This document shows positions 38,314 to 49,768 of a DNA stretch of 64,000 nucleotides, one piece after another. This DNA is from Tetragonia tetragonoides (taxonomy: Eukaryota; Streptophyta; Magnoliopsida; Caryophyllales; Aizoaceae): contig CM076152.1 of the NCBI GenBank assembly GCA_038025085.1, positions 33,359,501 through 33,423,500 on the forward strand, written 5' to 3'. Position numbers and translations under genes: made by a program. Position 1 is the stretch's first letter. Each line of letters starts with the position of its first letter. The notes below the pieces were generated by a model. That model searched no databases, was not told the origin of the DNA, and worked only from the letters and a program-made list of their open reading frames with translations.

Positions 38314-40018
38314 TAAGTATATGAAATACTTAAAATAGGGAATCCCCTCAAAAAAAAAAAATGCTTGAAATAGAGAAATTCTTAAGATGCATTTTTGACA
38401 AGCACGTGCTTGTACGGCCCGTGTTTGTGCTGAGATAATCTTAAGTTCTTAACGGTAGAATCTTATAGAATTATCTGCTTTGGATAATCAACGCCGTTGC
38501 TTATCCACATGAGAAAGAATTTTCCTTCATGGTACGGCCCTCATGGCGTTAATTCATTTATTAGAACTATTATTGGCTGTCACTTGTCAATCAAGGAAGC
38601 ACCGTCAGGGTCAGGCCTTGGCGCCTTGATCATGCATCCACTTAAAAGTAAATATTTAGGAGGAAGTGGTGGCAAATCCAGAAAATTTAGAATAGTGGTG
38701 CAAATTTGAGAATATGGGTAAAAAAATTTAGAGTAAGGGTGCAATGGTCCACCCATTGTTCCATTAAGACAAAAAAAATAAAAATTGTTGGTGCAATGGT
38801 CCAGCCATTGTTCCACATAGAGTCGCAACTGCATATATAGAGGTCTCTTATGAGGCCGCCGCCTCATCGTGAGGTCATCTCTATAAACAAGCATGACATC
38901 AATATGATATTATACATTCATACTTGTTTGAGTTGCCTCACGTCAAGGATGCCTCATATGAGTTTTTGTGTTATTAGTTTAGTTCACCAACTTCCAATTT
39001 ATTTTAGTTCAAGTTAGTGGTGTTCTTCAATTCAATACAATAAGATGATTCACTATTTCTCCTACATATTTCAGTTTAGTTTAGTTTAATTCATTTCAAT
39101 TTAGTACAGTTTGAGTTTAATTTAGTGAAAAAAGAAAACAGTCGAGAATTTTAATAGTTGATTAATTATATGGGAAAGAATGGACGGTCCATTTTCCTAC
39201 CGTATAAAGAATGTAGAGAGTATGACTTCGATGACTTGGCATTGACCCAAATTTAAACATTGTGTTTGAACTAGAAATGAAACAAATATAAATAGAAGTA
39301 TAAATTGGGTTAGTGACTCTCCTTTCATATTTCTTCTCAAATATCAGAGTTCGGTTTTCACCGCCCTCATTTTCAAATTTGAAAAAAAGTATCACTCTTT
39401 GTGTTTTACACACGATCTCCTAAGATAGTGTGTTACGATCTCCTTAGCCCTCACATATTCAAGTCACACGCACCTTAATCAAATGTGAAAGACGGCGAGG
39501 AACTATGCATTGAATTGGAGCTGTTTCCATGTGTAATGTCCATAACAAAGTCATAAGTTGGCTTAGATGTAACAGCTTACAATAAGTAGGGGATGACAAC
39601 CAATAATCATTCATATATATAGTGTTTGAGGCCCCATCATGTTATGGACTGTACTATTGTGTACAGTACCTCGATTTGGGTATGTATGTATAAATGGAAT
39701 TTGTAAGTATTGGAGTAATATAAATCTTCTTGTTGCACACGAAAAAAACAAAACCCATCCCTTTCCATAATGGAGGGCTCCTTGTCCTCCTTCATATCTG
39801 AATCTGACGACAACTACAACTAATTTCTGTTCATAAGCACCACCGCAATAATTATGGGCCCGTTTTTTTCAACCGGTGACGGGTGATTGATAACTGAGAA
39901 AAATTGGTGAAAATTGGGGAAAATTGGTGAAAATTGGAAACTCTAACTGTGTTGAAGTGGGTTGTCCTACGTTGGTCAAGAAAGAGTATCTTAAGGTATT
40001 TATAACTAAGCAGTAGGT
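38314..40018. other. Intergenic with one short repeat
   Basis: No gene is supported. About 38840-38972 is a short element related to 25339-25460, with a GAGGCCGCCGCCTC palindrome near its left end. Confidence 0.5.
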
Positions 40019-40222
40019 CTTGTGTGGACTTAGCCCACCGTGGACCAAGTAATTTTGAGAGGTGGCTCCAGGTGAAGTAGGGGGGTGGCTCCAGGTGAAA
40101 TAGGGGTGGTGCCAACTGCCAAGTATAAATTTGAGGGGTGGCTCTAGGTGAAGTAGGGGTGGCTCCAGATGAAATAGGGGGTGACTCCAAGTATTGGTCC
40201 ACCATGGACTAAGTCCACACAA
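40019..40222. mobile_element. TIR element with GGTGGCTCCA sub-repeats, copy 2
   Basis: Left CTTGTGTGGACTTAGCCCA and right GGACTAAGTCCACACAAG are the same terminal repeats as in 8716-8947. The body has about six GGGGTGGCTCCAGGTGAA units and is inverted relative to copy 1. It sits in sequence that mentions CCAATTGGTTTTGGGTCGGA, a phrase common in plant LTRs or TRIMs. Confidence 0.75.
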
Positions 40223-40377
40223 GTTTTTGTAATAACTAAGGGAGTTACTCCACCCATTGCCAATTGGTTTTGGGTCGGAACCTCCTTTATATTATAAGCT
40301 CTCTCTTAATGAGCCCAATTATAACAGTTAACAAACTGGTAATTGGGAGAAAATAGTGAAAACTGGGAGAACTAAAA

Positions 40378-40385
40378 TTTTTAAT

Positions 40386-40416
<31 letters not shown>

Positions 40417-40450
40417 TAAAAATAAAAATAAAAATAATAATAAAAATAAA

Positions 40451-40532
<82 letters not shown>

Positions 40533-40555
40533 TATTTTATTAATAATATTTTTAT
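40378..40555. repeat. (AAATAA)n and (AAT)n compound microsatellite
   Basis: Long run of AAAATA units followed by more than 30 AAT units. Confidence 0.95.
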
Positions 40556-40958
40556 TACTATTATTATTAGTCCATGTGTTCTTACTTAGATTATTGTCTT
40601 GAGCTTCGTCTTATCCTTTAATTTAGCCATGTTCTCTTTATCTTTTTTCTAATTTAATAAACTTATCTGTATAAAATTAAACTTAACAAAATTTTACACA
40701 ATTGAATCTACAATATAAAGAAGTAAAATTGCACTTCGTTTTACAAATCAAACTTCTTTTATTGAATTAAAATTTCTCTTTACTAAACTGAACTAAATTT
40801 ATTAAATTGAACTGAAATATAGAGTACTAAAAATTTCAGGGAGGAGTTGAAAATAACAAGACCTTAATACTATTGATAAGTATAATTGATACAGCTTAGA
40901 CTTTTGTGGTCTTGGTAGAATTGATACATCGTCGTACACTGAGTTACAGGCCTTCACG
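40556..40958. other. Intergenic
   Basis: No gene is seen. AT-rich. Confidence 0.45.
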
Positions 40959-40963
40959 CCTTG

Positions 40964-41404
40964 TGTTAGGTTTCACCTACACCACCTTGTATTTTAATGC
41001 TTTTCTTTACTTTCCTTGTATTGTAACATGTCTTTAAGACACTTCCTGCGTATTGACCCTTGGACATGTCTTTACGCTTTCTAGTTCTTTTACTTTTAGG
41101 AGTAAATGTTGAGTATGAAAGTTATGCACTCTTGATGTATACTCCTGTCAGAATGAATAAACCTTTTAAGACTCTTTATGGGGGAAGCAGTCCTCCATAT
41201 CGATGTATTGATGTCAATGCTTGTTGTTGTTAAACTGTATTGATTACTTTCATCATCCAACCCCTCTCACTAACTCCGTCCCTCCCTCTCCCTCTCGTGT
41301 CCACGGACACCACATCGATGTTCCTTGTGTACGGCTGGCACTCTTGCCGCTAGGAGACAAGAGCGCACCTTACGTTCCGCAACAGACAAAGGCGGACCGT
41401 GACA
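40964..41404 (+). repeat. 5' LTR of the gypsy element
   Basis: TGTTAGG to GTGACA, 441 bp. An AATGAATAAA-type polyadenylation-like motif lies at about 41152-41161. Confidence 0.95.
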
Positions 41405-41405
41405 T

Positions 41406-42434
41406 TTGGTATCAGAGCCCAGCTTGAGAGAAGCTCGCTCATCGGAAAGTTGCCTAGAGACGGAAGCCATGGTGAACATGGAAGAAGTAGAGAAAATTGT
41501 GATCGGGCAGGATGCCCGGATCGACGCACTAGAGGCCCAGGTGCACGAGATGTCCTCCGAGAGCTTGCGAGAGGAGCTTCACCATATCCATAGTCAACTC
41601 CAGTCATTGTGGGATCAATGCACTACGATCTCGAGTGCCGTTGCTAACGGTGGTGGTGTGTCGGGGTCGAGAAGGGTGAAGCCCCCTCAGCCTCGGACAT
41701 ACGGTGGAGCTAGAGACTCCAAGGAAGTAGACAACTTCGTCTTTGACCTAGAACAATACTTCCGAGTCAGTAGACTGGAAGACGACCGTAAGGTCGACAC
41801 CGCAGTGATGTACTTTGCGGATGATGCTAAGCTGTGGTGGCGTACAAAGTATGCCGAGATTGAGGCGAAAACTCTGGTGATAGATACATGGGAAGCCTTT
41901 AAGAAGGAACTCAAGGATCAGTTCTACTCGGAGAACACCGAATTCATCGCTCGACGAAAGCTGAAGTCGATAAAACACACTGGGTCCATCCGAGACTATG
42001 TGAAGCAGTACTCGGAGTACATGCTCGAGATCAAAGACATGAGCGACAAAGATCGTTTGTTCAACTTCATTGATGGGTTGAAAGATTGGGCACAACGAGA
42101 GTTGACGCGACAAAAGCCAGACACATTCTCCGCGGCCATGAGCGCATCTGAACGGCTCATGGACTACCAGACAGGGAAGGATCCCAACACGAAGAAGGGA
42201 ACACCCCCACCTACTCCAGTGGTAAACCGAGTAGTGGGGACTGGCTCGCAGACTAGTTCGAATAGTAATGGGAACAACAGGTTCCGCAACGGGGGAAGTG
42301 ATCCACGGAAGACATGGGCAGGTCCAGGCGCATCATTCAATCGTGACAACAGAACTGAGTCTTCCTCCGTGAAGAGACCGATTGCTTGCTTCCTTTGCAA
42401 GGGGCCGCATCGGATGGCAGAGTGTCCTCACTAA
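41406..42434 (+). CDS. Gypsy gag
   Basis: An intact 342-codon frame. The first likely ATG is near 41469, because the frame is already open through the primer-binding site. It has a coiled-coil-like start (MVNMEEVEKIVIG), a retrotransposon gag domain with WWRTKY and RDYVKQYSEYML motifs, a Ser/Asn-rich linker, and a CCHC knuckle CFLCKGPHRMAEC at the end. It stops at TAA 42432-42434, and the pol frame continues in the same phase directly after it. Confidence 0.9.
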   Translation: MVSEPSLREARSSESCLETEAMVNMEEVEKIVIGQDARIDALEAQVHEMSSESLREELHHIHSQLQSLWDQCTTISSAVANGGGVSGSRRVKPPQPRTYGGARDSKEVDNFVFDLEQYFRVSRLEDDRKVDTAVMYFADDAKLWWRTKYAEIEAKTLVIDTWEAFKKELKDQFYSENTEFIARRKLKSIKHTGSIRDYVKQYSEYMLEIKDMSDKDRLFNFIDGLKDWAQRELTRQKPDTFSAAMSASERLMDYQTGKDPNTKKGTPPPTPVVNRVVGTGSQTSSNSNGNNRFRNGGSDPRKTWAGPGASFNRDNRTESSSVKRPIACFLCKGPHRMAECPH

Positions 42435-45400
42435 GGGGACTTGAGTGCGCTCCAACACAATATCTCTAAGATGTCTGTGGAGTCCCACAGCGCCTATGAG
42501 AATGATACCTGCATAAGCGACGACATCGAAGAGGAGAATGTGCCGCTAGTGGGAGTTGTTCGCATGTTGTGTGCTCTCGGAAAGGGAACCACCCCATCGA
42601 AACCCAAATCAACTGAGCTTATGTACGTCGATCTAGCGATCAACGGGCGTAAGACACGGGCGATGGTGGACACAGGTGTGACCCATAACTTTGTGGCTGG
42701 AACAGAAGCCAAGAGATTGGGTTTGAAGATTGATCGTGAAGGGGGTAGCATGAAAGCTGTGAATTCGGAAGCCAAACTCATCCACGGGATATCCAACGGA
42801 GTGCCCGTAAGGATTAGGGAGTGGAGTGGCCGACTAGACTTCACGGTAGGGCCACCCGATGACTTCTGCCTGGTATTGGGGATGGACTTCCTTCGTGCTA
42901 TGAAAGCGGCTCCCATGCCCCATCTGAGCTCGTTGTTGTTGATAGGAGAAAGCCCTTGTATCATTGAAGCATCGGGCCCGAATACGAAGACTGAGAGTCG
43001 GAAGGGACACTTACTCTCGGCGATGCAGCTAAAGAAGGGGTTGAAGAGACAAGAAGTAACTTTCCTCGCAACCTTGTCGGTCAAGGAAGAGTACAAAGGG
43101 GAGACTACCCCACCCGAAGTGTTGGCCCTCCTCGAGGGATATGGAGACCTTATGCCAAAAGATCTACCTCAAGTCCTCCCGACTCGTAGGTCAGTGGACC
43201 ACCAGATTGAGTTGATCCCGGGAGTGACCCTGCCAAAGCGAAACCCCTACCGTATGGCACCTCCCGAGTTGGCAGAATTGAGGAAGCAATTGATGGGCTC
43301 TTAGAAGCTGGGTTCATACGGCCGACCAAGGCTCCCTATGGAGCCCCCGTGCTATTTCACAAGAAACAAGATGGAAGTCTTCGGTTGTGCATCGACTACC
43401 GGGCGCTGAATAAGGTCACGGTGAGGAATCACTACCCCATTCCCTTGGTTGCGGATTTGTTCGATCAGCTCGGGGGAGCTGTCTAGCTACTTCACGAAGT
43501 CAGACTTGAGATCGGGGTATCATCATGTCCGGATTTCAGAGGGGGACGAGCCGAAGGCTAATTGTGTCACACGATACGGGGCGTTTGAATGGCTAGTGAT
43601 GCCATTCGGATTGACAAATGCTCCCGCTACCTTTTGTACCCTGATGAACCATGTCTTCCACGGTTACTTGGACAAGTTCGTGGTGGTCTATTTGGACGAC
43701 ATTGTGGTTTACAGTAAGACGATGGAAGAACACCTCGAGCACTTGGAGGTCGTGTTCTGGAAACTGAGGGAACATCACCTGTTTGTGAAGCCAGAGAAAT
43801 GTTCCTTTGCTCAAGAAGAAATCAGCTTCCTTGGTCACTTTGTGGGAAGGGGAAAACTCCGCATGGACCCAAAGAAGATCTGCGCCATCAGAGAATGGCA
43901 ACCTCCAAGGAACACAACAGAGCTTCGTTCATTCCTTGGCCTTGCTTACTATTATCGGCAATTCTTTGCAGGGTACTCTGGTATTGTTGCTCGGCTCACA
44001 AACTTACTCAAGAAGAATCAAGTTTGGGAATGGTCTGAGGACCGCCAGGGAACGTTCGAGAATTTGAAAGCAGTTGTGACAAAGGAACCGGTATTGGCTC
44101 TTCCAGATACCACCAAACCCTTCGAGGTCGAGACAGATGCTTCAGACTTCGCCCTCGGAGGGGTACTATTGCAAGAGGGACATCCGGTCGCCTATGAGAG
44201 TAGGAAGTTGAATATGGCTAAACGGCGGTATGCAGCTCAGGAGAAAGAGTTGTTGGCTATCGTTCACTACTTAAGGGTGTGGAGACAATACTTGTTAGGG
44301 TCAAAGTTCCTTGTTCGCACAGACAACACGGCAGCAAGTCACTTTCTAACTCAATCAAAACTGACGGGTCGACAAGCTCGGTGGCAAGAACTGCTTGCAG
44401 AGTTTGATGTGGAGTTCATCTATCAACCTGGAGTCAGCAACAGGGTTGCGGATGCTCTTAGCCGGCGAGCTGACCTAGTTTCCCTCAAACTCGTAAGACA
44501 CTTATCAACAAGCAACGTGACCACGACAGTCCGCGACCAAATCAAGCAGCACTTAGATCAGGATCCGATGGTGAAGACCATCAAAGAGCTAGTCCAAGAG
44601 GGAAAGACTAGACGATTCTGGATTGAAGAGGGCCTTATCTTCACTAAGGGCCACAAAATGTTTGTCCCTAAGGCCGGGGGCCTTCGAAAGAAGCTACTTA
44701 GTGAGTGTCACGACACCCTCTGGGCGGGACATCATGGGTGGCAAAGAACGTTGAGTTTGTTGAAGCAGGGTTACTACTGGCCGCAGATGAAGGAAGACGT
44801 GATGAGTTACACTCGAACATATCTCGTCTGCCAACAAGACAAGGTGGATCGACAAAGGTCGGGTGGCTTGTTAGTCCCCCTCAAAGTCCCGACCCGGCCA
44901 TGGGAGAGTGTGTCCATGGACTTCATCAACGGGTTCCCGAAGGTGGGCCCATTGTCGGCGATTATGGTGATTGTTGACAGGTTCTCGAAGTATGCAACGT
45001 TCGTTCCCATGCCAAAGGCCAGCGGAGGGGAGGAGACAACAATCCTCTTTTTCAGGCACATTGTCAAGTACTGGGGGTTGCCATAAAGCATAGTGAGTGA
45101 TCGAGAGCCCCGCTTCACCAGCGTATTTTGGGGTGAATTGTTCAAGCTCCTTGGTTCGGATCTTAACATCTCTTCAGCCTACCACCCCCAGACAGATGGA
45201 CAGACTGAGAGATTCAACTGCCTCCTCGAAGAATATCTCCGGCACTTTGTGAGTGCCAACCAGAAAGAGTGGGTTAGGCTCTTGGATGTAGCCCAACCTT
45301 GTTTCAATGCCCAGAAGAGCTCTTCCTCTAACACAAGCCCCTTCGAGCTTGTGACGGGACAACAACCGCTCCTACCCCACACCTTGGTCGAGCCGTACAA

Positions 45401-45821
45401 AGGCCAAAGCAGAAAAGCCTATGAGTTCACACGAGAATGAAAGCAGAATACCGACATTGCTCGTGGGTACTTGGAGAAAGCTTCCAAACACAAGAAGAAT
45501 TGGGCAGATCAGAAGAGGAGGTCACTTGAGTTCAAAGTGGGAGATTTAGTTATGGTGAAGATGAACCCGGAACAGATGCGATTTCTCAGAGGAAGGGACA
45601 AGCGACTGGTCCGCAAATATGAAGGCCCCATCCTCATCACAAAAAGGGTGGGAAGTGTTGCTTACAAAATAGAGCGTCCACCTTGGATGAAAGTACACCC
45701 TGTCTTTCATGTGAGATGCCTAAAGCCCTACCATCCAGATCTAGCAGATCCTGCTCGCAACAAGAACAAACGCGGCAACATCAGGACGAAGCCATCGCCA
45801 GCGACAACTTCTACAGATTGA
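42435..45821 (+). pseudogene. Gypsy pol: protease, RT, RNase H, integrase
   Basis: Same phase as gag. The protease keeps its DTG (MVDTGVTHNFV at about 42664-42697). RT starts in frame, shifts at about 43290 so that roughly 180 bp (LLEAGFIRP through [10 protein letters not shown]) are read in another frame, and shifts back at about 43470, restoring the phase. The RT catalytic YLDD is at about 43690. RNase H is present (TDASDFALGGVLLQ; ADALSRR). Integrase shows GHHGWQRT and PQTDGQTERFN, but the first Cys of its zinc CxxC is Tyr (TYLVCQQ). Stops: TAA 45084-45086 and TGA 45438-45440. The last frame ends at 45821. Confidence 0.93.
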
Positions 45822-45883
45822 GTCAGCCACAACTAACCTTTTGTCATGTCGACGAGGGCGTCGACAACTCTAGTGGGGGAGAA

Positions 45884-46324
45884 TGTTAGGTTCCACCTAC
45901 ACCACCTTGTATTTTAATGCTTTCCTTTACTTTCCTTGCATTGTAACAAGTCTGTAAGGCGCTTCCTACGTGTTGACCCTTGGACATGTCTTTACGCTTT
46001 CTAGTTCTTTTACTTTTAGGAGTAGATGTTGAGTATGAAAGTTATGCACTCTTGATGTATACTCCTGTCAGAATGAATAAACCTTTTAAGACTCTTTATG
46101 GGGAAAGCAGTCCTCCATATCGATTTATTGATGTCAATGCTTGTTGTTGTTAAACTGTATTGATTACTTTCATCATCCAACCCCTCTCACTAACTCCATC
46201 CCTCCCTCTCCCTCTCGTGTCCACGGACACCACATCGACGTTCCTTGTGTACGGCTGGCACTCTTGCCGTTAGGAGACAAGAGCGCGCCTCACGTTCCGC
46301 AATAGAGAAAGGCGGAACGTGACA
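45884..46324 (+). repeat. 3' LTR of the gypsy element
   Basis: 441 bp, the same length as the 5' LTR and about 95% identical by eye. Differences are mostly transitions. Confidence 0.95.
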
Positions 46325-48004
46325 CCTTGTATATGTATTTTGCACCTTTGCCCCCCCCCCCCCCAAAATGATTTGAAATTCATATAATAGTATGAACCGT
46401 TTTTTTCGTCGTTTTCATGCTACATTTCGTTTTGTTTCAAGTTGCACCTCATTATTTAATTCATTTTGTCTCATATTTTAATTCATTATCCACACTGCAC
46501 CTTTTCATTTTATTCCACGCCATTCTATTCTGTTACTCGTTGTTCTAAACCATCATGTTAAAGAGAACGGGGCACTAGATCTTGTTTAAGAAAAAATCCT
46601 GACTCAACTATTCCATCCGAAAACCCAATCTGATATTATTTGACAAAGTTACATATCATTTTTCAAAAATTTCAAAATATCTAAAATTATCGAAAATATC
46701 CAAATATCTAAAAAATCTCCTAAACATTTGGTTCAACTTCATATAAAATTGAACAAAAACTTTCATAAAAAAGAAGAAAAAATATTAGATATCCGACTAT
46801 CCGAATCCGAAAATTCAGATTTCAAAAATTGGTACTCAAAAATCGAATATCTAAATAAACATCTATACCAAGCATCATATATGGGTTAATTAGAAAACAA
46901 ATTAGTTGATTTTTTATTTTTGGCTTGCCATGCCTTGACAAGTTGGAAATTAGCCCCTCTTTCTCTTCTCACTTTTTTTTGCTTTTCTTACCATAAGTGG
47001 ACTTTCTTTTTTTGATCACCATAATGGACTCTCTAGTTGGTAGAATTAATGGTAGTTCAATCACATGGACTAATGATAGTAAATCAAAGCACCCTTTGAT
47101 ACGATACAAGATTAACTTGTCCCACCACTAATCACCAAATCAAGTACCTAAAAGCGAGAGATCAAATCAAAGTAAAAAAATAAGCTTGACATATGAGGAT
47201 GAAGAGTAGGAGACATATGAACATTATTACAAAAACAGAAATACACCTAAAAAATAAGTAGAAAAACTTGACTTTGCTTATACATGCTTAAAGGAAAACC
47301 TTCTACTTGAAATGTCAGTTAAACCTAATGGAGGAAATTATGGAAAGCGACCCACTAATGTATCTACCTAAAGCAAAAGTTAGTGTACTACTTATACTTG
47401 TTTTATCCAATTATCCCCGTTTTCCACTATTTACATAACTTACACTTACATTCGGTGAGGAAGAAGCTTCCATCATTTTTTTTACCTTTTTTTTTTAACG
47501 TGTTTACAACTTGTGCTTATTTTGCTAATTTGACAATGAGACCAACTCACATAAAAATAGGACCACTACTTAGAAATGTAACGGGTACTTGTTCCACTAA
47601 AAAGTGACCCTCATTCCACTAAAACGTGACCCTCAAAACCGTCTTAAACACGTTTTTATGTTTGACAATACTAACCTGTGTTGATATAGGAATTGAATTC
47701 CAAATTCCAAATTGAGTATATGAAGTTAACCCATTTCTCAGTACTCCGTAGTGTTTAGCACACTAGTGAAAGACAAGACCAAATCCAGAAATAAAATGGG
47801 GCAGCCCTTTGGGCCTAACTCGGCTTGTTGCTGCTATTTGTTGATCCAATGAAAAAATGAAAATTAAAAAGATAATGTGGGGGTATACACTTTCTCTTGT
47901 ACAACACAGAGCACAACAGAGAAATTACATAAACCAACTAAAATTATAGTAACAGACTAACATCAATAGAAGTCATCAAGTTACATAGTGCTAAACTACT
48001 GCTT
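46325..48004. other. Intergenic with decayed repeats
   Basis: A C homopolymer lies at about 46351-46366. About 46395-46575 is an inverted relative of the GGAACGG element (23873-24071). About 46585-46860 resembles the ATATCCGAAA family. About 47529-47647 resembles the element at 7929-8041. No gene is seen. Confidence 0.55.
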
Positions 48005-48290
48005 AGAAGCCAACCTTTTGATAATCTTATCGAGTAGCCTTTGATGAACTGATAACTGTTGCGGGTTCATGTAAGAAGTATCCTTGTACTGAACTTGCAA
48101 AGTCTAGGTCCCTCTGAATCCACCTATGATTTGCACTGAAGAGACTTTGCATGTTCTTGCAACGCCTGATCTGTCACTGTTTCCGTCGCTTTTATCTCTT
48201 CCAATGCTTTCAGAGTTTCAGCACATCTTCCGTCGATTTTTCATCTTTCATCGCTTCTTCTGAAACTACTACTTCAGATAATCGCCTCCT
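48005..48290 (-). pseudogene. C-terminal fragment of a third NAM-like copy
   Basis: On the - strand it matches the C-terminal coding ends of the two neighbouring genes (EALKEHA..., the RELDLQVLYKDTS segment and the SQQL..LL.E..K tail) but with stops and shifts. It lies directly downstream of the first complete copy, giving a three-copy tandem cluster of decreasing completeness. Confidence 0.75.
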
Positions 48291-48512
48291 AGTAATTAAG
48301 AGAGGAGGGGCTGCAGCATACTGAATAATGGATGAGGGACTTCAATTCAGTAATTCTGAAAAAAGCAACACTTGCAAAATTACAAGATACTTCTCTCCTT
48401 CGCTCACTGTTTCATTAGCCCTAAACATGGCATGACATACAAAACTAGATACTAGAACTCAACATCAGTCCATACGACCATTATCCCATACATGTCAAGT
48501 AACATAGTTAAA

Positions 48513-49349
48513 CTAGATACTAGAATCCATCCTCTTGTTAGTCTCATCGAGTAACCTGTTATGCACTATCAGTTGTTGTGAAGTCATGGAAGAAGTATCC
48601 TTGTACAAAACTTGCAAGTCTAACTCTCTCTGTTTCACCTTTGCATTCCACTCAAGTGCCCTCGCATGTTCCTTCAACGCCTCAGATTTCCTCTTCTCAC
48701 TACCTTTTATCTCTTCCAATGCTTTTGCTACATCTTCTGTCGAATTCTCCTCCTCTTTTCCCTCATTCCTTTTACTTGTTGCGCCTTCTTGGCTCATCTG
48801 CAGTGGCGGTGGCAGCAATGCCAGTTTCAGCGGCTGTAGCTGTGGAGATGGCAGCAATGGCGGATTCAGCAGCCGTGTCGGTGGTTGTGGTTCTTCTTCC
48901 TCCTCTTCCTCTTCCTCTTCATCTTCTTCTTCCTCTTCCTCGCCTAGTTCTTCAGCATCTTCTTGCATCCTCTTTAAAATATCCGGTTTGTCTTTGACCA
49001 TTTCCCATACATGCATATACTTGAATTCTTTACCATGTTTAGCTTTGTACATTTTTTTGGCGTCCTCTATGATCTTTCTCTCCCGTTCTTCTCCAGCAGC
49101 TTCATTTATCTTCTCGAGCATTTTCCATAGATGCTCGAACATGAAATCTTCACCTGTCTCAGCTTTGAAACGTTTTTTGGCTTCCTCCAGGATTTTTCCC
49201 TCAGTTGAATCACCCCTTTCCTGGCCTAAAAAAAGAATCCGATCTTGCTCCGTCATTCCTGAAGAAGGACGATGTTGGAAATTTGGCGTTGATGAAGAAG
49301 GATGGAAATTTGGAGTTGGGGGAAACTGGTAATTTGGATTTGGTGGCAT
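48513..49349 (-). CDS. NAM-associated C-terminal domain protein, paralog 1
   Basis: Function unknown; related plant proteins pair a Myb/SANT domain with this C-terminal domain, but no Myb region is seen here. The 278-aa frame has a Pro/Asn-rich start (1-32), two successive copies of a charged motif (KILEEAKKRFKAETG... at about 52-78 and KIIEDAKKMYKAKHG... at about 92-118, each ending EH/HVW-(K/E)M), an acidic run (134-153), a proline stretch, and a helical Lys/Glu-rich C-terminus with KVKQRELDLQVLYKDTSSMT. The duplicated motif without Myb is unusual. The frame is open upstream of this ATG for about 80 more codons, so the start may lie further out; see the entry for 49350-49768. The duplicate at 54977-55717 shares the C-terminal half. 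Start choice is uncertain. Confidence 0.75.
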   Translation of the reverse strand: MPPNPNYQFPPTPNFHPSSSTPNFQHRPSSGMTEQDRILFLGQERGDSTEGKILEEAKKRFKAETGEDFMFEHLWKMLEKINEAAGEERERKIIEDAKKMYKAKHGKEFKYMHVWEMVKDKPDILKRMQEDAEELGEEEEEEDEEEEEEEEEEPQPPTRLLNPPLLPSPQLQPLKLALLPPPLQMSQEGATSKRNEGKEEENSTEDVAKALEEIKGSEKRKSEALKEHARALEWNAKVKQRELDLQVLYKDTSSMTSQQLIVHNRLLDETNKRMDSSI

Positions 49350-49768
49350 TGTATAATATGGTTGGGGGTAGGATTGAAAGTTTGGGGTTAAGGAAAATTG
49401 GTAATTTGGGTTTTGGGGATGATTTTGAAAATTTTGACTTTGGGGATTTTGTGAAATTTGGTTTTGGAAGTTTTGGTTGGCGGGTCTTTCTGGATTTTGG
49501 GAAGTTGCGTTTCGTGAATTTTTGTTATTTGGATTTTGGAACTTTGGGACAGATGGGTTTTGTGCATTTTGATAATTTGGAGGGTTTTGTGAATTTTGAT
49601 AATTTGTTGGTAGTGGTTATTTGGATTTTGGGGATGTGGAAAATTTGGAAATTGGAGGTTTGGCCACATTGGATGTTGTGGATCTAGGTTACTTGGATTT
49701 GGAAAATTTGATAAATTTGGAATGCGTGGATTTTGGTCATTTGTATTTTGAAAATTTGAGTTTTGCAT
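49350..49768 (-). pseudogene. Asn/Gln/Pro-rich 5' part of paralog 1, frameshifted
   Basis: From an ATG at 49768 (preceded by TTTCAACAAG) the reading is Asn/Pro/Gln-rich (MQNSNFQNTNDQNPRIPNLS...). At about 49600-49615 the Asn/Gln-rich composition jumps to the frame that runs into 49349 (NYQNSQNPPNYQNAQNP... NYQFPPTPNF). This looks like one prion-like low-complexity N-terminus of about 140 residues broken by a single-base change. Sequencing error, a real mutation or an unseen splice could each explain it. Confidence 0.6.

Larger units (their letters stand above)
40964..46324 (+). mobile_element. Complete but inactivated Ty3/gypsy retrotransposon
   Basis: It has all structural parts: 441-bp LTRs, Met-tRNA primer-binding site TGGTATCAGAGC (41407-41418), gag, protease, RT, RNase H, integrase and a polypurine tract (TAGTGGGGGAGAA, 45871-45883). 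The 5-bp target duplication CCTTG is perfect (40959-40963 and 46325-46329). Gene order PR-RT-RH-IN is that of Ty3/gypsy. Coding is broken by three in-frame stops and two single-base shifts, so it is not autonomous now. By eye the LTRs differ at about 20 of 441 sites, so it is a moderately young insertion. No chromodomain was recognised after the integrase. Confidence 0.97.

Noticed and set aside
41270..41607. Frames antisense to the 5' LTR and gag
   Set aside because: Shadows of the well-supported gag frame and LTR.
48535..49332. 265-codon Ser-rich frame on the + strand
   Set aside because: Complement of the acidic NAM-like gene; the poly-Ser tract mirrors the Glu run.
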